This document shows, piece after piece, positions 34,835-42,551 of a DNA stretch of 64,000 nt. This DNA is from Burkholderiales bacterium Ga0074133 (GTDB lineage: Bacteria > Pseudomonadota > Gammaproteobacteria > Burkholderiales > Burkholderiaceae_C), in NCBI GenBank assembly GCA_001464865.1, contig LNEG01000065.1, forward strand, positions 1-64,000. Reading direction: 5' to 3'. A program made the translations under genes and the position numbers. How positions within the stretch are numbered: the first letter of the stretch is position 1; each line of letters starts with the position of its first letter. The notes beneath the pieces are model-generated. The model was not told the origin of the DNA and searched no databases. It saw nothing but the letters and a program-made list of their open reading frames with translations.

Positions 34835-35604
34835 CACCATGTCTTCCACGGCGCCTTGCCGGTTTGCCACAGTTCTTCCAGCAGGTTTTTCTCGCGCAGG
34901 GTGTCCATGGGCTGCCAGAAGCCCGTGTGCTCAAAGGCGCGCAGCTGGCCGCTTTGGGCCAGCTGGGTCATGGGCTCCAGCTCCCAGCTGGTGGTGTCGT
35001 CGGTGATGCGGGCGATCACCTCGGGCTGCAGCACAAAGAAGCCACCGTTGATCCAGCCGCCATCGCCGCGGGGCTTTTCCTCGAACCCGTGCACCGCGTC
35101 GCCCTGCCGCACCAGCGCGCCGTAGCGCCCGGGCGGTTGCACGGCGGTCACGGTGGCCTGGCAGCCATGGGCACGGTGAAAGGCAAACTGCGCCGTCATG
35201 TCCAGGTCGGCCACGCCATCGCCGTACGTAAAGCAGAACGGCTGGCCGGGCTCCAGGTATTCCTGGACGCGCCGCAGGCGCCCGCCGGTCATGGTGGTTT
35301 CCCCAGTGTCCACCAGGGTCACGCGCCAGGGCTCGGCGTGGCGGTGGTGCACTTCCATGCGGTTGTTGGCCATGTCAAAAGTCACGTCGGACATGTGCAG
35401 GAAGTAGTTGGCGAAATACTCTTTGATCACATAGCCCTTGTAGCCCAGACAGATGATGAAGTCGTTGACGCCATGGGCGGCATACATCTTCATGATGTGC
35501 CACAGGATGGGACGCCCCCCGATCTCGATCATGGGCTTGGGTTTGAGGTGCGACTCTTCGGAGATGCGGGTCCCCAGACCCCCAGCGAGCAAAACAGCTT
35601 TCAT
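34834..35604 (-). CDS. rfbF: glucose-1-phosphate cytidylyltransferase
   Basis: A protein of 256 aa that makes CDP-glucose from CTP and glucose 1-phosphate. The N-terminal nucleotide loop is AVLLAGGLGTRISEESHLKP. YKGYVIKEYFANYF, FTYGDGVADLD and NGGFFVLQPEV are typical of the family. The frame is open about 90 codons further upstream, but only the ATG at 35604 gives the conserved start. It opens the CDP-sugar part of the cluster and is coupled to rfbG. Confidence 0.94.
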   Translation of the reverse strand: MKAVLLAGGLGTRISEESHLKPKPMIEIGGRPILWHIMKMYAAHGVNDFIICLGYKGYVIKEYFANYFLHMSDVTFDMANNRMEVHHRHAEPWRVTLVDTGETTMTGGRLRRVQEYLEPGQPFCFTYGDGVADLDMTAQFAFHRAHGCQATVTAVQPPGRYGALVRQGDAVHGFEEKPRGDGGWINGGFFVLQPEVIARITDDTTSWELEPMTQLAQSGQLRAFEHTGFWQPMDTLREKNLLEELWQTGKAPWKTW

Positions 35605-35678
35605 GGCACCGAGGATAGTCAAGCCATGCGCTGCAGCAAAGCTGGTGTGGAGGGGAAAACGCGGCGCATCTCGAGCCT

Positions 35679-38027
35679 TCAGGACTGCTGCGCGCACCAG
35701 CGGGCAAACATTTCGCGGTAAGCCGCTTCGACGTCGCGGGCAAACCCGGCTTCGTCCATCAGCGGAGAAGCCTGCATCTGCTGGCGCAGTTCGCGCCGTA
35801 TGGCCGCCAGGCGGGGCAGGTCGCTGGCCAGGGCCGCCAGCTTGTCGACGTACTCCTCTTCGCTGTGTGCGATCCACTCAGTGCGCCCCACGGCAGACAG
35901 CACGGACGCCCCGAGGGTGCCCATGCTGGGTACGCTGGCCAGTGACACAAAGGGCAGGCCCATGTAGAGCGACTCGATCAGCGTGGTGCCGGAGTTCTGT
36001 GGAAAGCAGTCGAGCGCAATGTCCATGCGGCGCAGCACGTTCCAGGGCGGGCTTTCAAAGCCCATGATGATCCGGTCCCGCGAAATGCCCAGTGCCTCAA
36101 AACGTGGCCACCATTGTTCGCGCCCCTCGGCCTGACTGAAGTTGCCACTGTTGAGCTCCAGCTTTGCCCCGGGCACCCGGTGCAGCAGATGTGCCCAGGC
36201 CCTGAGCACCCTGTCGTTGAGCCGCACGGCCCGCGTCAGCGTTCCAAAGGTCACATGGCCGTTGGTCAGGGCGGGGAGCTCGCTCACCTCGCCTGCACGC
36301 GGGTTGGCGCGGTAGACGAATGTCGTATGCGGCAGGCGCCAAGGCGTCTCCGAAAACAGGTGCTCAGTGCCTTCGGGCACCGTCACGGCATCTGTCAGGT
36401 AGTAGTCGATGGCCGTGAGGCCCGTGGTGTAGCCCGAGTCAAGCCAGTGCAGCGACACCGGGGCCGGCTTGCGCGCGAACGTTCCCAGCCGGTGGCCCTT
36501 GGTCTGCCCTGCAATGTCGACCAGCACATCAATGCCATCGGCACGGATGCGCGCGGCCAGCTCGTCATCGTTCATCTGGCCGGTTTCGGTCCAGTGTTCG
36601 AACAGTGTCCGGTAGTGGTCAGTCACCTCATCTTCCAGTTCCACCAGCCCGGAATACGCAAAAAGCTCGACGCAGGCGGGATCGTGGTTTTCCAGCAGCG
36701 GCTCCAGGAAAGGCCGGCACGCATGGGTGCGGAATACCGGCGCCACATAGCCGACCCGAAGGCGGCGCGCCGGGTTGCGGTCGTTGCCGTGGGGACGCCA
36801 GGCATGGCGGTGCGGCTCGCCAAAATACTTGTTGAACCGCTGATAGGCCGCGAAGCGCTCCAGCGGGTCCAGCTCGGGCATGCAGTTGGCTACAAACAGA
36901 TAGCAGCTGTGGGCGGCCTCATCGGTGGGGCACAGGGCTATCGCCCCACGCAGCACCTCCAGCGATTCGGCCAGCTTGCCCTGGTCTTTGAGCAGCATGC
37001 CCAGGCTCACATGCGCCTGCACCATCTTCGGGGCACAAGCCAGCGCCTTGCGCGTGCATTCCTCTGCCTCGGCAAAGCGGTGCATTTCGCCCATCAGGAT
37101 CCCGAGGTTGATGAGCACACCCGGGTCTGCCCCCCCGACTTCCAGCGCACGGCGATAGGCCGACTCGGCGGCCTCCAGTCGTGCCTGCGCGCGCATCACG
37201 ATCGCCAGGTTGAACCAGCCCTGCTTGAATCCCGGAGCATGGCCCACCGCCTGCCTCAGCAGAACCTCGGCCTGCACCAGATCACCCCTGAGTGATCGCG
37301 CAAGCCCATAGTTGCTGAGCATGTCCACATCGGCGGGATTCAGCAGCAGGGCCTGCTGCATGGGAGCGATGGCTTTGTCGAGCTGGCCTGTGCGCATCAG
37401 CGCAGCACTCAGGGACTTGAAACCCATGGGGCACTGCGGATACTGGCGCGTCATCTTGCGCCCCATGCGAAGCACGTCGTCGAACTTTTCTTCTTCAAAC
37501 AGGCGGTTGATCTCGGCGCGCTGCTCGGCCGGCGCCATGCGCCCGGGCCTGGGCGGCGCGGTGCGGGCCTGCTGCAAGGCCGCAGCCACCAGCCGCTCCA
37601 CCAGTTCGCCCGCAGCATCGCCGGCCAGCCCCGCACGGCGAGCGTCTTCGAGGATGTCTTCCGCCAGCACCCACTCCTGCGCCTGGATCAACGCATCGAC
37701 CAGGCTCACCCAGTACTGCCGGTTCTTCGGATCGGCCTGCAGCGCAGCCTGGAAAAACGGCACAGCTGCCAGAAACTGGCCACATTCGACCGCAATCGCT
37801 CCAAGGTTGTGGTTGGCGTCCGGATGGGCAGGCTCCAGACTGAGCACCGCCCTGTAGAGCTCCTCTGCCTGCTCCAGATTGCGGGCGCGGTGACACTCGA
37901 GTGCGAGATCCATCGTCTGGCGGAGCAGCGAATGCACGGCCGCCCCTGGCAAAACCTGCGGTTCGCCCTCACCCTCCCCCACCGTGAGCCCTTGGGCGGA
38001 GCCTTCATCGATCATGGTTGCTTGCAT
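35679..38027 (-). CDS. TPR-containing O-GlcNAc transferase-like glycosyltransferase
   Basis: A protein of 782 aa. The N-terminal half (about 40-390) is a series of TPR-like helical repeats (AEELYRAVLSLEPAHPDANH, FNLAIVMRAQARLEAAESAY). The C-terminal half resembles the SPINDLY/OGT catalytic region: RLRVGYVAPVFRTHACRPFL, DVLVDIAGQTKGHRLGTFA, VSLHWLDSGYTTG, LELNSGNF and a late SGTTLIESLYMGLPFVSL. In bacteria such enzymes glycosylate Ser/Thr, often of flagellin. AGAGGGAA precedes the ATG at 38027. It leads the sugar island beside two flagellin genes, so flagellin is the likely acceptor. Confidence 0.87.
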   Translation of the reverse strand: MQATMIDEGSAQGLTVGEGEGEPQVLPGAAVHSLLRQTMDLALECHRARNLEQAEELYRAVLSLEPAHPDANHNLGAIAVECGQFLAAVPFFQAALQADPKNRQYWVSLVDALIQAQEWVLAEDILEDARRAGLAGDAAGELVERLVAAALQQARTAPPRPGRMAPAEQRAEINRLFEEEKFDDVLRMGRKMTRQYPQCPMGFKSLSAALMRTGQLDKAIAPMQQALLLNPADVDMLSNYGLARSLRGDLVQAEVLLRQAVGHAPGFKQGWFNLAIVMRAQARLEAAESAYRRALEVGGADPGVLINLGILMGEMHRFAEAEECTRKALACAPKMVQAHVSLGMLLKDQGKLAESLEVLRGAIALCPTDEAAHSCYLFVANCMPELDPLERFAAYQRFNKYFGEPHRHAWRPHGNDRNPARRLRVGYVAPVFRTHACRPFLEPLLENHDPACVELFAYSGLVELEDEVTDHYRTLFEHWTETGQMNDDELAARIRADGIDVLVDIAGQTKGHRLGTFARKPAPVSLHWLDSGYTTGLTAIDYYLTDAVTVPEGTEHLFSETPWRLPHTTFVYRANPRAGEVSELPALTNGHVTFGTLTRAVRLNDRVLRAWAHLLHRVPGAKLELNSGNFSQAEGREQWWPRFEALGISRDRIIMGFESPPWNVLRRMDIALDCFPQNSGTTLIESLYMGLPFVSLASVPSMGTLGASVLSAVGRTEWIAHSEEEYVDKLAALASDLPRLAAIRRELRQQMQASPLMDEAGFARDVEAAYREMFARWCAQQS

Positions 38028-38357
38028 CACGCTTCCCTCTGCCTGCTGGGTCTTGCACTGCCCGGAGGGCGGTTGCCGGTATTGAGCAGGATAAACAGCT
38101 TGTACAGACCTTAAGCGAAGAAAAGCGGCCAATACCTGAACACCATCTGCGCGATCCGCCTGCCCATGCCGAACCAGCGCCATCTTCACCCGCAACACCC
38201 CGGCCATGGGCAAGCGGTCAAGAAAGGGGTGGTTTGCCGCTTGCTCTGCGGTTTGATTCGCGCACAATCAGATACAGTGAACACGACGCAGGGGTGCGCG
38301 CAGACCCTGCCACTCCCCATGAACGGCTGCTAACGCCACCGCAACTACCGGATCCGC
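38028..38357. promoter_or_regulatory. divergent spacer between glycosyltransferase and motA
   Basis: These 330 bases must carry promoters for both directions. On the plus strand a weak sigma70-like pair (TTGCTC 38241-38246, 16 bases, CACAAT 38263-38268) stands before motA. There is no good TAAA-N15-GCCGATAA site. On the minus strand nothing clear is seen. No terminator or repeat was recognised. Confidence 0.3.
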
Positions 38358-39218
38358 ATGCTTGTCATCATCGGTTACATCGTCTGCCTCGGCTGCATCT
38401 TCGGCGTGTACATCCTGCACGGGGGGAACATTCAGGTCATCCTGAAGGCGCTGCCTTTCGAGACCGTCACGATTCTTGGTGGAGCCTTGGGGGCTTTCGT
38501 GGTGAACAACCAGCCCAAGGTGATCAAGGCGACCATGAAGGCCATTCCCATGGCCATGAAGGGGTCGAAGTACACCAAGGCGCGCTATCTGGAGCTCATG
38601 TCGATGCTGTACGACATCCTCCAAAAGGCACGCAAGGAAGGCCTCATGGCCATCGAAAAAGATGTCGAGTCACCGGCCGAGTCGGAAATCTTCAAGAAAT
38701 ACCCCACGGTGGGTTCCGACCACCACGTGATCGAGTTCACCACCGACTACCTGCGCATGATGGTGTCGGGCAACCTGAACTCCCACGAGATCGAAGCGCT
38801 GATGGACAGCGAGATCGACACGCACCACCAGGAAGCGCACGCACCCATCGCAGCACTGGCGCGCCTGGCCGGCGCCCTGCCCGCGTTCGGTATCGTGGCC
38901 GCGGTGCTGGGGGTGGTGAACACCATGGGATCGGTGGGGCAACCGCCTTCGGTGCTGGGCGGGATGATCGGCTCGGCGCTGGTGGGGACGTTCCTGGGCA
39001 TTTTGCTGGCGTACGGCGTGGTCGAGCCACTTGGTGGCCTGGTGGAGCAAAAGACCGAAGACGCATCGAAGGAACTGCTGTGCATCAAGGCTACCCTGCT
39101 GGCCAGCATGCAGGGCTACAACCCCGCCACCGCCATCGAGTTTGGCCGCAAGGTGCTCTTCTCTGGCGACCGCCCCAGCTTCTCAGAGCTGGAAAGCCAC
39201 GTGAAGGGCAAGAAGTAG
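38358..39218 (+). CDS. motA: flagellar motor stator protein MotA
   Basis: A protein of 286 aa, the inner membrane stator subunit that forms the proton channel with MotB. Membrane segments include the start (MLVIIGYIVCLGCIFGVYIL) and a pair near 170-220 (ALPAFGIVAAVLGVVNTMGS, LVGTFLGILLAYGVVEPLGG) with the conserved prolines. The charged cytoplasmic loop that contacts FliG lies between. It is followed by motB 30 bases later. The chemotaxis genes cheY and cheZ follow in the same direction. Confidence 0.97.
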   Translation: MLVIIGYIVCLGCIFGVYILHGGNIQVILKALPFETVTILGGALGAFVVNNQPKVIKATMKAIPMAMKGSKYTKARYLELMSMLYDILQKARKEGLMAIEKDVESPAESEIFKKYPTVGSDHHVIEFTTDYLRMMVSGNLNSHEIEALMDSEIDTHHQEAHAPIAALARLAGALPAFGIVAAVLGVVNTMGSVGQPPSVLGGMIGSALVGTFLGILLAYGVVEPLGGLVEQKTEDASKELLCIKATLLASMQGYNPATAIEFGRKVLFSGDRPSFSELESHVKGKK

Positions 39219-39248
39219 CTGTTGCATACGCACTGACCGCTGGCATCC

Positions 39249-40184
39249 ATGGCAGAGAAAAAGCTCCAACCCATCATTATCAAGCGCATCAAGAAGGGCG
39301 GTCACGCTGCCCATGGTGGCGCCTGGAAGATCGCCTATGCGGACTTCGTGACCGCGATGATGGCGTTTTTCCTGCTGATGTGGCTGCTGGGCTCCACCGC
39401 CAAGGGAGAACTGCAGGGCATTGCCTCCTACTTTCAGTCGCCGCTCAAGGTGGCCATGACCGGCGGGGACGGCTCGGGCAACAGCTCCAGCGTGATCCCT
39501 GGCGGGGGAAACGACCTCACCAAGGTGCACGGCCAGGTGCGCAGATCCGAGGCGGAAGAAGCCAAACAACGACGCATGAGCATCGACGCTGCCAAGGCAG
39601 AGCGCGCCAGGCAGGACCAGGATCGCATCAAGGCGCTCGAGGCCAAGATTGACGCGCTCATCACCGAAAACCCGCGCCTGAACGAGTACAAGTCACAGAT
39701 CCGGCTGGACATCACGCCCGACGGATTGCAGATTCAAATCATCGATGACCAGAACCGGCCGATGTTTGACAGCGGCAGTGCGTTGGTTAAACCCTACATG
39801 CGGGAAATCCTGAGGGAGATCGGCTCAGCGCTGGGCGGCGTCGAGAACCGCGTAAGCCTGGCAGGTCACACCGATGCTGTTCCCTATGGCAACAGCGACC
39901 GGGGCTACAGCAACTGGGAGCTGTCTGCCGATCGTGCCAACGCCTCGCGCCGCGAACTGGTCACCGCAGGCATGCCAGACGCTAAACTGAGCCGCGTGGT
40001 CGGACTGGCCGCCAGTGATCTGCTGGAGCCGTCCAGTCCGCGCTCGCCTGCCAATCGGCGCATCACCATCACGGTGCTGACCCGCGAAGCAGAAGAAAGA
40101 CTTATGGGTAAAGGGATCCCCGAAATCACCTCAGCAGAACTGATGAATGAAAAGCGGGAAAATCCCCCCCAGCCGACGCAGTAG
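39249..40184 (+). CDS. motB: flagellar motor stator protein MotB
   Basis: A protein of 311 aa. The start KKGGHAAHGGAWKIAYADF carries the proton-binding D32 ahead of its single membrane segment (VTAMMAFFLLMWLLGST). A plug/linker region follows. The C-terminal OmpA-like domain (PMFDSGSALVKPYM, LAGHTDAVPYG, NWELSADRANASRRELV) binds peptidoglycan. It is the partner of motA. Confidence 0.97.
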   Translation: MAEKKLQPIIIKRIKKGGHAAHGGAWKIAYADFVTAMMAFFLLMWLLGSTAKGELQGIASYFQSPLKVAMTGGDGSGNSSSVIPGGGNDLTKVHGQVRRSEAEEAKQRRMSIDAAKAERARQDQDRIKALEAKIDALITENPRLNEYKSQIRLDITPDGLQIQIIDDQNRPMFDSGSALVKPYMREILREIGSALGGVENRVSLAGHTDAVPYGNSDRGYSNWELSADRANASRRELVTAGMPDAKLSRVVGLAASDLLEPSSPRSPANRRITITVLTREAEERLMGKGIPEITSAELMNEKRENPPQPTQ

Positions 40185-40191
40185 TTACGAC

Positions 40192-40220
40192 TTGTCACCA
40201 TTGCTGCCGCACACGACAAT
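40192..40220 (+). promoter_or_regulatory. candidate sigma70 promoter for cheY-cheZ
   Basis: TTGTCA (40192-40197), 17 bases, then GACAAT (40215-40220) in the short motB-cheY spacer. This would allow cheY and cheZ to be transcribed apart from motAB. Confidence 0.42.
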
Positions 40221-40253
40221 ACTTACAGCCATTTCCGACCGAAAGGGTCCCAC

Positions 40254-40640
40254 GTGACCACAGCCCTTCGCTTTTTGATCGTTGACGATTTCTCCACCAT
40301 GCGCCGAATCGTGCGCAACCTGCTCAAGGAGAGCGGTTTTTCCGATGCAGACGAGGCAGAAGATGGTGTGGCCGCGTTGAACAAGCTGCGCAACAGCAAG
40401 TTTGACTTCGTGGTCACAGACATCAACATGCCCAACATGAACGGTTTCCAGCTGCTTGCGGAAATCAAGAAGGATGACAAGCTCAAGCATCTGCCTGTCC
40501 TGATGGTGACGGCAGAGGCCCGAAAGGAAGACATCGTTGCAGCGGCCCAAGGGGGTGCGGCCGGTTACATCGTGAAGCCTTTCACCAAGGCAACACTGGA
40601 AGAAAAAGTGACCTTGATCCTGAAGAAGATGGGGCTATGA
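40254..40640 (+). CDS. cheY: chemotaxis response regulator CheY (motor type)
   Basis: A single receiver domain of 128 aa. D11/D12, phosphorylation site D56 ([13 protein letters not shown]), T in VTAEARKED and K in VKPFT are present. The whole sequence ([20 protein letters not shown]) is close to the enteric CheY that binds FliM. The start is GTG at 40254 with AAAGGG 8 bases upstream. It is followed 4 bases later by canonical cheZ, so this is the likely motor-binding CheY of the two in the window. Confidence 0.96.
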   Translation: MTTALRFLIVDDFSTMRRIVRNLLKESGFSDADEAEDGVAALNKLRNSKFDFVVTDINMPNMNGFQLLAEIKKDDKLKHLPVLMVTAEARKEDIVAAAQGGAAGYIVKPFTKATLEEKVTLILKKMGL

Positions 40641-40644
40641 CACC

Positions 40645-41259
40645 ATGGAAGACACACCGGACAACAGCCAGCCTGCCGATGTTCACCAAAAGATCGGGTT
40701 GCTGACCAGGCAGCTGCACGACTCGCTGAACGAACTGGGCTATGCAGAAAAGCTTCGTGGCTCCATGGGCGAGCTGCCCGACGCCCAAAGCCGTCTTTCC
40801 TACATTGCGCGGTTGACGGGTGAGGCGGCCGAAAAGGTGCTCAACCGCGTCGAACAGGCCAAGGCACAGCACGACTACATCGCTGCCGAGACGCGCCGTG
40901 TAGTGGGCTCCCTCGTGAAGGACCCCGTGGCAGCAGTGGCCAAGGGCGAGATCATGAATTTCCTGAATGACGTGGAACGCGTCACCAAGGAAGCCGACAC
41001 GCATCTCACCGAGATCATGATGGCGCAGGACTTCCACGATCTCACCGGTCAGGTGATTGCTCGTGTGGTCAACCTTGCGGCCAACATTGAAGAACAGCTG
41101 GTGCAACTGCTGATCCAGACGGCACCGCCCAGCGCACAAGTGGCCACCCCAGAGCCGCCCAAGCACCTGCAGGGCCCTGTGGTGGACCCCGAGGGCAACC
41201 CGGATGTCGTGACCGACCAGTCCCAGGTGGATGACCTGCTGGCCAGCTTGGGGTTCTGA
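40645..41259 (+). CDS. cheZ: CheY-P phosphatase CheZ
   Basis: A protein of 204 aa that speeds dephosphorylation of CheY-P. The long helical hairpin holds the catalytic pair D132 and Q136 in MMAQDFHDLTGQVIARV. The extreme C-terminus SQVDDLLASLGF is the known CheY-binding peptide. It is canonical in every feature, unlike the shorter CheZ-like protein at 8677-9123. It ends at a terminator (41311-41338). Confidence 0.96.
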   Translation: MEDTPDNSQPADVHQKIGLLTRQLHDSLNELGYAEKLRGSMGELPDAQSRLSYIARLTGEAAEKVLNRVEQAKAQHDYIAAETRRVVGSLVKDPVAAVAKGEIMNFLNDVERVTKEADTHLTEIMMAQDFHDLTGQVIARVVNLAANIEEQLVQLLIQTAPPSAQVATPEPPKHLQGPVVDPEGNPDVVTDQSQVDDLLASLGF

Positions 41260-41310
41260 AGGCTTCGCACTGCGCCGGAGTCGCCCCGCAATGGAAGGCG
41301 ACGCAGCATT

Positions 41311-41338
41311 GAAAAGGGGGTCCTCGCGACCCCTTTTC
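41311..41338 (+). terminator. terminator after cheZ
   Basis: GAAAAGGGGGTC (41311-41322) pairs with GACCCCTTTTC (41328-41338) apart from one base, around a short loop. The A and T ends extend the stem. It separates the motAB-cheYZ transcripts from flhB. Confidence 0.72.
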
Positions 41339-41370
41339 CACCTTTAGATTTCGGGGTCGCTCACGACAAT

Positions 41371-41393
41371 GGCATGACACGATCCGTCATGCC
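41371..41393 (+). promoter_or_regulatory. perfect inverted repeat at the flhB start
   Basis: GGCATGAC (41371-41378) and GTCATGCC (41386-41393) are perfect complements around 7 bases. The right arm ends 3 bases before the flhB ATG at 41397, where a ribosome binding site should be; no purine-rich site is visible. It may be an RNA hairpin that limits translation or a protein-binding site. Confidence 0.6.
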
Positions 41394-41396
41394 ATC

Positions 41397-42551
41397 ATGG
41401 AATCCAGCCAAGAAAAAAGCCTACCCGCGTCAGAACGCAAGCTGCAGAAGTCGCGTGAAGACGGACAGGGTGCCCGCTCGCGTGATCTTTCGCATCTGGC
41501 GATCCTGGGGGCGGGCGCGGCGTGCCTGCTGGGGCTGGCCCCGCAGCTGATGGCGAGCCTGCAGCTTGCGATGAGCCAGCAGCTGGCCTTTGACGCCAGC
41601 ACCGTCATGGCCCCTGGCCACATGCTCAGCCGGTTGCAGGACATGGTGGTCGTCGGCCTGATAGCCAGTGTCGTGTTTGCCCTGCTGACCGGAGGCGCCG
41701 CGCTGATCAGCGCCGTGGGAGCGGGCGGATGGATCTTCAGCAGCAAGCCGATCACGCCCCAGTTCAGCCGGCTCAACCCCATCTCTGGCATTTCCAACCT
41801 GTTTTCCAAGCAGCAGATGGCCAATGTGGCCAAGATGGTGCTCATGACCGGCATCCTGAGCTACGTGGCCTGGAAGTTCATGGGCAACAGCGTCGAACAG
41901 GTAGCCATGCTGGTGCTTCAGCCCTCACCGCTGGCGCTTCGCCACGTCGCCGACTGGCTGATTTCGGGCATGAGCCTGCTCTTGCTGGTCGTGTTCCTCG
42001 CTGCGGTGGTGGATGTGCCGCTGCAGGCGTATTTCTTCAAGGACCAGCTCAAGATGTCCCACGAAGAAGTCAAGCAGGAGCACAAGGAGTCGGACGGCGA
42101 CCCACACACCAAGGGCCGTATCCGCCAGCGCCAGCGCGAGGTGGCCGACCGGGCCAGCGTGGCCGCCGTGCCCAAGGCTGACTTCGTGGTGATGAACCCG
42201 ACCCACTATGCCGTCGCACTGAAATATGACGAGAAGACCATGAGTGCCCCACAGGTCATCTCGCGCGGTACGGATCTCATTGCGATGAGCATTCGCGACA
42301 TCGCCAAAAAGCACAACGTGCCCGTGCTGCAGTCCCCCATGCTGGCACGCGCGCTCTACGCCCATGCCGAGCTCGATCAGGCCATCCCCGCAAAGCTGTA
42401 CACCGCGGTGGCGCAGGTCCTCGCCTACGTATACCGCCTCAAGGCCGCCATGCGCGGCGAGGGCCGCATGCCCGACAGCGTGCCCGATCCGTATGTGCCG
42501 CCCGAACTTGATCCGCTGAACCGCACGCCTGTGCAAGGTGCCTCCGTATGA
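41397..42551 (+). CDS. flhB: flagellar export switch protein FlhB
   Basis: A protein of 384 aa. Four membrane segments lie in the first 210 residues, after the charged start (ASERKLQKSREDGQGARSRD). The cytoplasmic domain contains the self-cleavage motif NPTH at 267-270, which switches export from hook to filament subunits after FliK contact. The C-terminal 25 residues are proline rich (PDSVPDPYVPPELDPLNRTP). Its stop overlaps the flhA start (ATGA). No normal ribosome binding site is seen; instead an inverted repeat abuts the start. Confidence 0.96.
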   Translation: MESSQEKSLPASERKLQKSREDGQGARSRDLSHLAILGAGAACLLGLAPQLMASLQLAMSQQLAFDASTVMAPGHMLSRLQDMVVVGLIASVVFALLTGGAALISAVGAGGWIFSSKPITPQFSRLNPISGISNLFSKQQMANVAKMVLMTGILSYVAWKFMGNSVEQVAMLVLQPSPLALRHVADWLISGMSLLLLVVFLAAVVDVPLQAYFFKDQLKMSHEEVKQEHKESDGDPHTKGRIRQRQREVADRASVAAVPKADFVVMNPTHYAVALKYDEKTMSAPQVISRGTDLIAMSIRDIAKKHNVPVLQSPMLARALYAHAELDQAIPAKLYTAVAQVLAYVYRLKAAMRGEGRMPDSVPDPYVPPELDPLNRTPVQGASV

